From Candidatus Borkfalkia ceftriaxoniphila (GTDB taxonomy: Bacteria > Bacillota > Clostridia > Christensenellales > Borkfalkiaceae), in assembly GCF_004134775.1 (NCBI RefSeq), contig NZ_SDOZ01000004.1:1-64000 (forward strand): DNA of 64,000 bases, in the 5' to 3' direction. Below, piece after piece: positions 45,088-52,515 of the stretch. The notes beneath the pieces were generated by a model. It saw only the letters and a program-made list of their open reading frames with translations. It was not told the DNA's origin and ran no database searches. The position numbers were made by a program, and so were the translations under genes. The stretch's first letter is position 1. Every line of letters begins with the position of its first letter.

Positions 45088-46929
45088 ATGAAAAAAATAT
45101 GCGCGCTGGCTGCAACGCTCGTTCTGTTTGCCGCGATTTTCGTCGGCAATGCGCCCGTCGAGGCCGCGGCGTATGCGGGATTCGTGGAAACGAATACATA
45201 TCTATCCAAATTGAGCATGGCGCCGTCAATTATCGCAGAATTGCGAACCGAAGGGCAGGCGGAAAGTTATGCCGAACTCGACCCGAAAATGCGCCCCTCG
45301 AACGCCGTCGTAACGGTGGACGACGAACTCAACGTACTGGACGCCGGCGGGAAAGAGATCGGGGATTTTTCGACCGTATTCGAAACGCTCTCTTCGGAAG
45401 GGATTCTGACCGTCGTGCGGCTGAAAAACCGCGTGCAGGCGGACGCGCTGTCCGCGTGGCTGATCGAAACGGACGAGTTCGACCTCGCAGCGATGTCGTC
45501 CGATCCCGCCGTCGTGAAATATCTGAAAACCAAAGAAAAAGATATACGGGGCATTGCCGATTATTCCGCAAAGACGGCGCAGGATCTGGATGCCGCCGCC
45601 TTGGTCAAAGAGGCAAACGAGAATTACTGCAACGCGGTGCTCTTATCGCAGGGCGCGGCGACTGCGGAAACGGTGGCGTTTTTCCAGGCGCGTTTCAAAG
45701 CCGTGTGGCTCGCCGCCGATTCGGCGGAGGAGTTCAATTTTTACCGCTGCGTTTCCAGCGGCGCCTACGGCATACTTTCGGACGGCGAGCCGGAAACTCT
45801 GTATCATTATTACGACAATTACAATATCAACTCCATTCCGCGCGCCTATCTCAATATCGCGCACCGCGGCATGCCTTACGGTTATCCCGAAAACACTTTG
45901 GAGGGCTGCATCGCCGCCTATGAGGCGGGCGCGGACGCCGTGGAGATCGATATGAAGGTTTCCAAAGACGGCGAAATTTTCATACTGCACGATTCCACGC
46001 TCGAGCGCACGACCGACGGACAGGGGATCGCGGAACATATGACGCTGGAACAGTTGCGTCAATATAAAGTGACCAAAGACTACAACGGCGCGGAAACGGG
46101 CATGGCGTACGATATTCCCACGCTCGACGAGTTTTTCGAATATTTCAAAAAGATCGACGACTGCCTCATCGTGTGCGAGATCAAGACGACGGATCAAAAT
46201 ATCGTGCAACTCTTTTCCGACAAAGTGAAGGAATACGGCATGTACGGAAAAGTCGTGGCGATCGCTTTCGGCATGGATATGCTGGGGCTCATGAAGGAAA
46301 CGGACGCGGGCATTCCCACCGCCTATCTCAATAAAATTTCGCAGGATGCGGCGGGGCCGCAGTTGCGCGCGCTCTGCGTCAACAACACCGCCGTAGACGC
46401 GCAATGCGATCCGACGTATTTCTGGGAAAGAAATTTAAAAAACCGCGGATTCGTCAACTTTTCCTGGACGTACGACGCGAACAGCGTTTTAAACGCCGTG
46501 CAGATGGGCGTGACGGGCATCACCAACAACGTGCCTGCGGCAGTCGGCGGCTATCAGAAACGGATTTTGCCGCGCGAGGGTTACACCGTCGCAAGCGCGG
46601 CGGCGCTCGAAGGCGCGTCATTTCCCGCGGACGTGGAATTCTGCGACCGCACGCTGGAAGAAAAACAATGTGAAGTTTTCCGCTATGAGGTTTCGGGAAA
46701 CGAGGCGACGGTGATCCTCAAACACAAGGCGAACAATTTCGTCGTGTACAGCGAACCAGTGCGCGTGCGGATCCAAGGCGCGCAGGAGCCTGAACCGACC
46801 CCCGGGCCGAAACCCGAACCCGAGCCCTCGAAAAACGGGTGCGGATCGCATCTTGCGGCGGGAGCGGCCGCGGGCGGTGCGGCTCTGATCGTCCTTGCGG
46901 CGGTACTGATCCGCAGTAAAAGAACATGA
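45088..46929 (+). CDS. secreted, membrane-anchored glycerophosphodiester phosphodiesterase
   Basis: The product (613 aa) has a signal peptide (cleavage near VEAAAYA), an N-terminal domain of about 220 residues of uncertain fold (possibly a degenerate TIM barrel), and a GDPD domain from about residue 252: NIAHRGMPYGYPENTLEG, EIDMKVSKDG and ILHDSTLERTTDG with the two His, and Glu/Asp metal ligands. It hydrolyses glycerophosphodiesters outside the cell. A Pro/Glu spacer, the tetrapeptide GCGS, a Gly/Ala-rich helix and RSKRT form the C-terminus, which looks like a membrane anchor. The ribosome site is AAAAGGGGGG. Confidence 0.85.
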   Translation: MKKICALAATLVLFAAIFVGNAPVEAAAYAGFVETNTYLSKLSMAPSIIAELRTEGQAESYAELDPKMRPSNAVVTVDDELNVLDAGGKEIGDFSTVFETLSSEGILTVVRLKNRVQADALSAWLIETDEFDLAAMSSDPAVVKYLKTKEKDIRGIADYSAKTAQDLDAAALVKEANENYCNAVLLSQGAATAETVAFFQARFKAVWLAADSAEEFNFYRCVSSGAYGILSDGEPETLYHYYDNYNINSIPRAYLNIAHRGMPYGYPENTLEGCIAAYEAGADAVEIDMKVSKDGEIFILHDSTLERTTDGQGIAEHMTLEQLRQYKVTKDYNGAETGMAYDIPTLDEFFEYFKKIDDCLIVCEIKTTDQNIVQLFSDKVKEYGMYGKVVAIAFGMDMLGLMKETDAGIPTAYLNKISQDAAGPQLRALCVNNTAVDAQCDPTYFWERNLKNRGFVNFSWTYDANSVLNAVQMGVTGITNNVPAAVGGYQKRILPREGYTVASAAALEGASFPADVEFCDRTLEEKQCEVFRYEVSGNEATVILKHKANNFVVYSEPVRVRIQGAQEPEPTPGPKPEPEPSKNGCGSHLAAGAAAGGAALIVLAAVLIRSKRT

Positions 46930-46944
46930 TCCCACTGAAATTGC

Positions 46945-46984
46945 CCCCTTTGCAACGGAAATACTGCAAAGGGGATTATTTTTG
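46945..46984 (+). terminator. terminator after the phosphodiesterase gene
   Basis: CCCCTTTGCA (46945-46954) / TGCAAAGGGG (46965-46974), then ATTATTTTT. Confidence 0.85.
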
Positions 46985-46995
46985 TAAAAATAAAC

Positions 46996-47024
46996 TTTAC
47001 AAAATCGCTATCTTGTGGTAAAAT
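46996..47024 (+). promoter_or_regulatory. promoter of nrdR
   Basis: TTTACA (46996-47001), 17 bases, TAAAAT (47019-47024). No NrdR box is evident next to it. Confidence 0.7.
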
Positions 47025-47061
47025 AAATACATACTACTAATTGTAGGGAGGGGATGACGGC

Positions 47062-47550
47062 ATGAAATGTATGTATTGCGGCTATACCGAAAGCAAAGTG
47101 ATCGACAGCCGCTCGACCGACGAGGGCAGAACGATCCGCAGAAGGCGCGAATGCATGCAGTGCGGCAAGCGCTTTACGACGTATGAAACCATAGAAACGA
47201 CGCCCGTGCTCGTCGTAAAAAACGGGGGCAACCGCCAGGCGTTCGATCCCAACAAGATCAAAAACGGTATCATCAAAGCGTGCGAAAAGCGCCCCGTTTC
47301 CATGTACAAGATCGAAAAACTGGTAGAGGATATCAAAAAGCAGATCTATAATTCTCTCGAACAGGAGATCACTTCCAAACAGATCGGCGAAATGGTGATG
47401 GAAGGACTGCGGCAGATCGACGAGGTCGCCTACGTGCGCTACGCGTCCGTGTACCGCTCGTTTACGGATATCTCTTCTTTTATGAGCGAACTTGAAACGC
47501 TGATGCAGGAAGGCAAGATCAAAAAGACCGACCGTAAAGACGAGGAGTAA
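47062..47550 (+). CDS. nrdR: ribonucleotide reductase repressor NrdR
   Basis: The product (162 aa) has an N-terminal zinc ribbon ([23 protein letters not shown]) and an ATP-cone domain ([17 protein letters not shown]). It represses ribonucleotide reductase genes when dATP is bound. Normal length. Start ATG with GGAGGGG upstream. Its own terminator follows. Confidence 0.96.
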   Translation: MKCMYCGYTESKVIDSRSTDEGRTIRRRRECMQCGKRFTTYETIETTPVLVVKNGGNRQAFDPNKIKNGIIKACEKRPVSMYKIEKLVEDIKKQIYNSLEQEITSKQIGEMVMEGLRQIDEVAYVRYASVYRSFTDISSFMSELETLMQEGKIKKTDRKDEE

Positions 47551-47576
47551 AAAAGGCCCTGACGGGCTTTTTTTTA
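47549..47576 (+). terminator. terminator of nrdR
   Basis: AAAAAAGGCCC with GGGCTTTTTTTT around a short loop; the T-run reaches almost to the ispG start. Confidence 0.8.
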
Positions 47577-47587
47577 TATAAAATGCG

Positions 47588-48628
47588 ATGAAAAAAATTG
47601 TGAACGTCGGTTCCGCCGTCTTAGGCGACGGAACAATAAAGATCCAGTCTATGACTACCACGCCGACGTGCGACGCGGAAAAGACCGCCGCGCAGATCGG
47701 AAGACTCGCCGCGGCGGGCTGCGAGATCGTGCGCGTCGCCGTGCGCGACGAAGCGGACGCGCGCGCCATTCGGACGATCCGCGATAAAATATCGCTGCCG
47801 CTCGTGGCGGACATCCACTTTTCGGCAAAACTCGCGGTGCTCGCCGTAGAGAACGGCGCGGACAAAGTCCGCGTCAATCCCGGCAATATCGGCGGCGAAA
47901 ATCAGTTGAGATCGGTCGCGGATTGTCTGCGCGCCCATCACGTTCCCGTGCGCGTAGGCGCCAATACGGGAAGCCTTGAAAAGGAACATTATCAAAAATA
48001 CGGAAAGAGCGCGAAAGCGCTCGTCGAAAGCGCGCTCGGGAATGTCGCCGCGTTTGAAAAATTCGGCGTGGACGATATCGTCATTTCCGTCAAGGCGTCG
48101 TCCGTGCCCCTCACCGTAGAGGCGTACAGGTTGCTCGCGTCGCTTACCGATTATCCGCTGCACGTGGGCGTGACGGAGGCGGGCACGCACGAGAGCGGCG
48201 TCGTCAAGAGCGCGATCGGGATCGGCGCGCTGCTTTTAGACGGGATCGGGGACACGATCCGCGTTTCTTTGACCGAGGATCCCGTCGAAGAGATCTACGC
48301 GGCAAAGCGTATCTTACGGGCGTGCAATCTGGCGGGCGGTGTGGACGTCGTGTCCTGTCCCACCTGCGGGCGCTGCGAGTGGGACAGCATGAAACTCGCC
48401 CAAAAAGTCGAAGAACTTACCTTTGCCAGCAAAAAAAATCTGAAGATCGCCGTGATGGGATGCGTGGTAAACGGGCCGGGCGAGGCGAAAGACGCGGATC
48501 TCGGCATCGCGGGGGGCAAGGAATACTGCGCGCTCTTTCGCGGCGGCGCCGTCACGCAAAAAATCGCCGCGGCGGACGCGGAACGCGTGTTTTTGGGGGA
48601 AGTGGAGAAATTACTCAAAGAAGAATGA
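47588..48628 (+). CDS. ispG: HMBPP synthase
   Basis: The product (346 aa) makes HMBPP in the MEP isoprenoid pathway with a [4Fe-4S] cluster. GDGTIKIQSMTTTPTCD, VNPGNIG and the cluster Cys of SCPTCGRCE and MGCVVNGPGEA are present. No ribosome site is evident before the ATG, which lies 12 bases after the nrdR terminator T-run. In many Clostridia ispG stands next to polC, as here. Confidence 0.95.
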   Translation: MKKIVNVGSAVLGDGTIKIQSMTTTPTCDAEKTAAQIGRLAAAGCEIVRVAVRDEADARAIRTIRDKISLPLVADIHFSAKLAVLAVENGADKVRVNPGNIGGENQLRSVADCLRAHHVPVRVGANTGSLEKEHYQKYGKSAKALVESALGNVAAFEKFGVDDIVISVKASSVPLTVEAYRLLASLTDYPLHVGVTEAGTHESGVVKSAIGIGALLLDGIGDTIRVSLTEDPVEEIYAAKRILRACNLAGGVDVVSCPTCGRCEWDSMKLAQKVEELTFASKKNLKIAVMGCVVNGPGEAKDADLGIAGGKEYCALFRGGAVTQKIAAADAERVFLGEVEKLLKEE

Positions 48629-48637
48629 GGTCGGCAT

Positions 48638-50161
48638 ATGGACGAAAGAGAATTTTTAAGCGCGCTGCGTTCGCGCGAAAATTTTAAAAAGGCGGTCGTA
48701 AACAAGATCGTTCTGGACCGCCGCGCGCGGCGCGCGGATTTTATTTTGATCACCGATCAACCCTTCACGCCGCAGGACGAAGAATTTATACGGGATCTGG
48801 TGCAAAAGGCCGTGCCCCCGTCGCTGAAAGCGGGATTCGAGATCAGAAAACTCGTGTGCGACGAACAACTCGTGCGTCAGAGGATCTTGGAATATCTCAA
48901 AGCCACCCACCTTGCAGCGGCGGCGTTCATCAAGGGCGAGGATATTTCCGTGCGCACTGGCGAGCCCACCGTGTTCGTATTCGGCGTGGACGAAGCGGAA
49001 AAGACTTTTTTCGAGACCCGCAACATTCTGGAAAACGTGGCGGCAATGCTCGAAAAAAATTTCTGCGCGCAGTTTCGCGGCGAACTGGAACTGAAAGAAA
49101 AGCCCGTCGAGGATACCGAGATCGAAGAGGAGGACGAACCCGTCCGCTTTCTGGCGACGCGCACCTTCCCGATCGTCGATTTCGAGGCGATCGATTTTGC
49201 CGAAGTTCCTCAAACGGCTACCTATATGAAGGACTGTTCCATGGCGGCGGATAACCTTACGGTGTGCGGGGAGATCGTGTACATACAGGAAAAAATTTCG
49301 CAGAAAGGCAAGCCGTATTATTCCATCACCCTCACCGACACGACCGACAAACTGTTTTTATCTTATTTCCCCAAAAAGAAGACGGAAGAAAAGATCAAAC
49401 AACTCAAACAGGGCGATTTTATCGTCTGCACGGGCGCGAACGAACTGTTCAACGGCCGCCTTCGCTTTACGGCGCGCTATATCAATTACGGCAGGATGCC
49501 CGATCATTTCGTGCCCGAAAAGCGGCCGAGCAAGCCCGCGCCCGCGCGGTATCAGCTGATCGTTCCCGAAAAGATCACCGACTACAACCAGATCAACCTG
49601 TTCGAGAACGCGTCTTTGCCCGCATGTCTTACGAGCCGCGATTTCGTGGTGTTCGACCTGGAAACGACGGGGCTCAACAATTCTCCCGTAAGCGGTCGCA
49701 TGGACGCGATCACGGAGATCGGCGCGGTCAAGATCGTGCACGGCGAAATATCCGAAAAGTTCACAACCCTCGTCAATCCCGAGCGCAAACTGGAAGAGGA
49801 GAATATCAAGATCACGGGCATTACCGACGATATGGTCAGGGACGCGCCCAAGATCGGCGAAGTCATTCCCGACTTTTTCAAATTCTGCGAGGGATGCGAT
49901 CTCGTGGGGCACAACGTACAATTCGATTTTAAGTTTATTTCCTATTACGGCGCGCAGGACGATTATATGTTCGAACAGAAAACTTACGACACGGTGACGC
50001 TGGCGCAGAGCATGCTGTTTCTGTCCAACTACAAACTCAACACCGTTGCGGATTATTACGGCATCAAGTTCAATCATCACCGCGCATTCGACGACGCGCT
50101 CGCCACCGCAAAAATATTTATAGAGTTGATTAAAGCGAAAAAATGCTTGCCAAATCATTGA
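48638..50161 (+). CDS. truncated PolC-like protein: N-terminal domain, OB fold and 3'-5' exonuclease only
   Basis: The product (507 aa) corresponds to the front of PolC, the replicative DNA polymerase of Bacillota. An N-terminal domain (about 1-190), an OB fold (about 205-300: LTVCGEIVYIQEK) and a DEDDh proofreading exonuclease (about 335-505: VVFDLETTGLN, LVGHNVQFDFKF, HHRAFDDALATAK) are present. The PHP domain, the polymerase palm/fingers and the C-terminal parts are all missing; full PolC is about 1430 aa. The stop is not caused by a visible frameshift, since the rimP promoter and gene follow at once. It sits in the exact polC locus between ispG and rimP. A separate proofreading or repair role is possible. 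Confidence 0.82.
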   Translation: MDEREFLSALRSRENFKKAVVNKIVLDRRARRADFILITDQPFTPQDEEFIRDLVQKAVPPSLKAGFEIRKLVCDEQLVRQRILEYLKATHLAAAAFIKGEDISVRTGEPTVFVFGVDEAEKTFFETRNILENVAAMLEKNFCAQFRGELELKEKPVEDTEIEEEDEPVRFLATRTFPIVDFEAIDFAEVPQTATYMKDCSMAADNLTVCGEIVYIQEKISQKGKPYYSITLTDTTDKLFLSYFPKKKTEEKIKQLKQGDFIVCTGANELFNGRLRFTARYINYGRMPDHFVPEKRPSKPAPARYQLIVPEKITDYNQINLFENASLPACLTSRDFVVFDLETTGLNNSPVSGRMDAITEIGAVKIVHGEISEKFTTLVNPERKLEEENIKITGITDDMVRDAPKIGEVIPDFFKFCEGCDLVGHNVQFDFKFISYYGAQDDYMFEQKTYDTVTLAQSMLFLSNYKLNTVADYYGIKFNHHRAFDDALATAKIFIELIKAKKCLPNH

Positions 50162-50175
50162 AAAGGTGGTATAAT
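50147..50175 (+). promoter_or_regulatory. promoter of the rimP-nusA-infB operon
   Basis: TTGCCA (50147-50152), 17 bases, TATAAT (50170-50175). The -35 box lies in the last codons of the PolC-like gene. Confidence 0.8.
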
Positions 50176-50201
50176 TATCATACTGAATATGGTATGCTGA
50201 G

Positions 50202-50235
50202 GATTGAGAGTGGGAAACCGCTCTCAAATCTTTTT
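50202..50235 (+). terminator. attenuator hairpin in the rimP leader
   Basis: GATTGAGAGTGG (50202-50213) pairs with CCGCTCTCAAATC (50218-50230), with one bulged A, around GAAA; five T follow. It stands between the promoter and rimP, so it probably attenuates the operon. Hairpins of this form occur upstream of rimP in other Clostridia (from memory). Confidence 0.75.
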
Positions 50236-50266
50236 ATGTAGGGATATTTTTCCCGAAGGAGATCCT

Positions 50267-50740
50267 ATGAAAATGAAAACCGCCGAGGAGATCGCGGCGT
50301 TTTTGCAGCCGATCGCAGCAAGTTGCGGCGCGGAAATTTACGAGGTCGTGTTCAAACAGGGCAAAAATCCTTCGCTCACCGTCTTTATCGATTCCGATAA
50401 GGAGGGCGGCGTGGATCTCGATCTTTGTGAAGCCGTCCACAACGCCATCGACGGCCCGCTCGACGAGTTAGACCCCACGTTCGGCCGGCCCTATACGCTT
50501 AACGTGAGCAGTCCGGGATTGGACAGACCTTTCAGAAACGACAAGGATTTCTATAAAAACATCGGAAAAAAAGTGGAGATTCGCCTGTACGCGCCCATCA
50601 AAGGGCAAAAGTTTTTTGAGGCGGTGCTTGAAGAGTTCGATCCCGTGGCGGGGAATATCCGCGTCTCGTGCGAAAAGGATAGTTTCAAACTCAACTTAAA
50701 TCAGATAGCGAAAATTTCTCAGGCTATCGATTTCGAATAA
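50267..50740 (+). CDS. rimP: ribosome maturation factor RimP
   Basis: The product (157 aa) helps assemble the 30S subunit. The C-terminal SH3-like part and the segments PSLTVFIDSDKEGGVDLDLC and NVSSPGLDRPF are typical. The start is ATG 50267 behind GAAGGAG; the longer in-frame frame would start inside the attenuator. Confidence 0.92.
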   Translation: MKMKTAEEIAAFLQPIAASCGAEIYEVVFKQGKNPSLTVFIDSDKEGGVDLDLCEAVHNAIDGPLDELDPTFGRPYTLNVSSPGLDRPFRNDKDFYKNIGKKVEIRLYAPIKGQKFFEAVLEEFDPVAGNIRVSCEKDSFKLNLNQIAKISQAIDFE

Positions 50741-50767
50741 CATTGAAAATAAATCGAGGAGAACACA

Positions 50768-51907
50768 ATGGTTAACAAGGATTTCTTTTTGGCTTTGGCG
50801 GACCTGGAAGCGGAAAAGGGGATAAGCGAAAGCGTGTTTATCGAAGCGTTGCAGAACGCGCTCGCCTCCGCATATAAAAAACAATACGAGAGCGGCGCGA
50901 GCATCGTGGAAGTAAAACTCAATCCCGAAAAGAGCACCATCAAATTTTATACCGTCAAAACAGCCGTTGCCGAAGTGGAGGATAAGGAAAAAGAAATTTC
51001 TCTCGCCGAGGCGCAGTTGATCAAAAAGAGTTATAAACTGGGCGACGAAGTGTATGAAGAGTTCGTTCCGAAAGATTTCGGCAGGATCGCGGCGCAGACC
51101 GCGAAACAGGTCATTCTGCAAAAACTGCACGAAACCGAACGCGACAACACTTTGAGCGAGTTCTCCGACAAAAAAGACGAGTTGATGAGTTGCGTCGTGC
51201 GCAAGATCGACGCGAAGAACGTATATGTGGAACTGGGCAAAGGACAGATCGAGGGGCTGATGCTTCCGCAGGATCAGGTGCCCGGCGAAAAATACGAAGT
51301 CAACGACCGCCTGAAAGTATATGTGAAAAATATCAAAAACAACGGGCGCAACGCGCAGGTCCTCGTATCGCGCGCGGCGGCGGGTTTGGTCAAGCGCCTG
51401 TTCGAGATAGAAGTTCCCGAGATCAAATCGGGCGCGGTCGTCATCAAATCCATCTCGCGCGAAGCGGGACAGCGCACCAAAATGGCGATTTTCAGCGAGG
51501 ACGCGCAGGTAGACGCGGTCGGCGCATGCGTGGGCAACAAGGGCGCGCGCGTGAACGCGGTCGTCGAGGAACTGGGCGGCGAAAAGGTGGACATCATCCT
51601 GTGGAGCGAAAATCCACTGGAATTCATCGCCAAGGCGCTTTCGCCCGCCAAAGTCGTTTCGGTCACGCAGGTGGACGAAAAATCCGCCATCGCCGTGGTG
51701 CCCGACGATAAACTTTCCCTCGCCATCGGGCGCGACGGGCAGAACGCCCGCCTCGCGGCGCGGCTCACGGGCTGGAAGATCGACGTAAAGAGCGAATCTG
51801 CCGCCGCGAAAATGGATATCTTCCGCGAGAACGAAGAAGAGGAAGAAGAGTTTGACGGGGACGCGGAACCCGAAACGCAAGAGAGCGAAGAGAACGAACA
51901 AGAGTAA
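50768..51907 (+). CDS. nusA: transcription termination/antitermination factor NusA
   Basis: The product (379 aa) has an N-terminal RNA-polymerase-binding domain, S1 (about 130-200), and two KH domains (GACVGNKGARVNAVVEELGG, LAIGRDGQNARLAARLTGWK). The acidic C-terminal tail (EEEEEFDGDAEPE) is short; there are no acidic repeats, as in other Bacillota. RBS is GAGGAG. Confidence 0.95.
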   Translation: MVNKDFFLALADLEAEKGISESVFIEALQNALASAYKKQYESGASIVEVKLNPEKSTIKFYTVKTAVAEVEDKEKEISLAEAQLIKKSYKLGDEVYEEFVPKDFGRIAAQTAKQVILQKLHETERDNTLSEFSDKKDELMSCVVRKIDAKNVYVELGKGQIEGLMLPQDQVPGEKYEVNDRLKVYVKNIKNNGRNAQVLVSRAAAGLVKRLFEIEVPEIKSGAVVIKSISREAGQRTKMAIFSEDAQVDAVGACVGNKGARVNAVVEELGGEKVDIILWSENPLEFIAKALSPAKVVSVTQVDEKSAIAVVPDDKLSLAIGRDGQNARLAARLTGWKIDVKSESAAAKMDIFRENEEEEEEFDGDAEPETQESEENEQE

Positions 51908-51925
51908 ATTTCAAAGGGATGTTCT

Positions 51926-52198
51926 ATGCCGAAAGTAAAAAAGATTCCCATGCGTATGTGTATCGCCTGCCACGAGATGAAGGCAAAAAAAGAGATGCTG
52001 CGCGTCGTCAAGAATAAAGAAGGCGAGGTATTCATCGATTTTACGGGCAAAGCCGCGGGAAGGGGCGCATACTTGTGCGACCGCCCCGACTGCGTGAAAA
52101 AACTGAAAAAAGCCCGCCTTCTCAATAAAACTTTTTCCTGCGAAATACCCGATTCGGTGTACGAGCGCATCGAGGAGGAGTTCTTTGCAAAGAAGTAA
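51926..52198 (+). CDS. rnpM: RNase P modulator RnpM (YlxR)
   Basis: The product (90 aa) is a small basic RNA-binding protein: MRMCIACHEMKAKKEM, then GRGAYLCDRPDCVKKLKKA. RnpM of Bacillus binds the RNase P RNA. It overlaps the next gene by 14 bases. Confidence 0.9.
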   Translation: MPKVKKIPMRMCIACHEMKAKKEMLRVVKNKEGEVFIDFTGKAAGRGAYLCDRPDCVKKLKKARLLNKTFSCEIPDSVYERIEEEFFAKK

Positions 52199-52511
52199 AG
52201 CGGAAACCTACATCGGCTTTTGCATCAAGAGCGGCAAACTCACCTGCGGATTCAACGCGGTCGCCCTGCAAAAGAAGGGAGTTTTTTTACTGATATTATG
52301 CGCGAGCGCGAGCGAAAACGCGCGCGGAGAAGCGCTGAAACTCAAACGCCGATTCAACTGTGAATTATTGATCGCCTGCGGCAGAACGTTGGAAGAAATA
52401 ACGGGTAAACCCAACGTGAAGTTGGCGGCGGTAAGAGATACGGGCTTGGCAAACGCGATTTTGACAAGCGGTGATGAAAATTTTAAAATCTATTCGGGAG
52501 GCAATATTTAG
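52185..52511 (+). CDS. ylxQ: YlxQ-type L7Ae-like RNA-binding protein
   Basis: The product (108 aa) is of the L7Ae/L30e fold: YIGFCIKSGKLTCGFNAV with a conserved Gly and Lys, and LIACGRTLEEITGKP. It probably binds kink-turn RNA. The start is TTG at 52185 behind GAGGAGG, inside rnpM. Confidence 0.85.
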   Translation: MQRSKAETYIGFCIKSGKLTCGFNAVALQKKGVFLLILCASASENARGEALKLKRRFNCELLIACGRTLEEITGKPNVKLAAVRDTGLANAILTSGDENFKIYSGGNI

Positions 52512-52515
52512 CAAG

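Noticed and set aside
48638..50266. Idea that the short PolC-like gene is a frameshifted full polC
   Set aside because: No polymerase or PHP sequence was found in any frame after 50161; the rimP promoter and gene begin at once.
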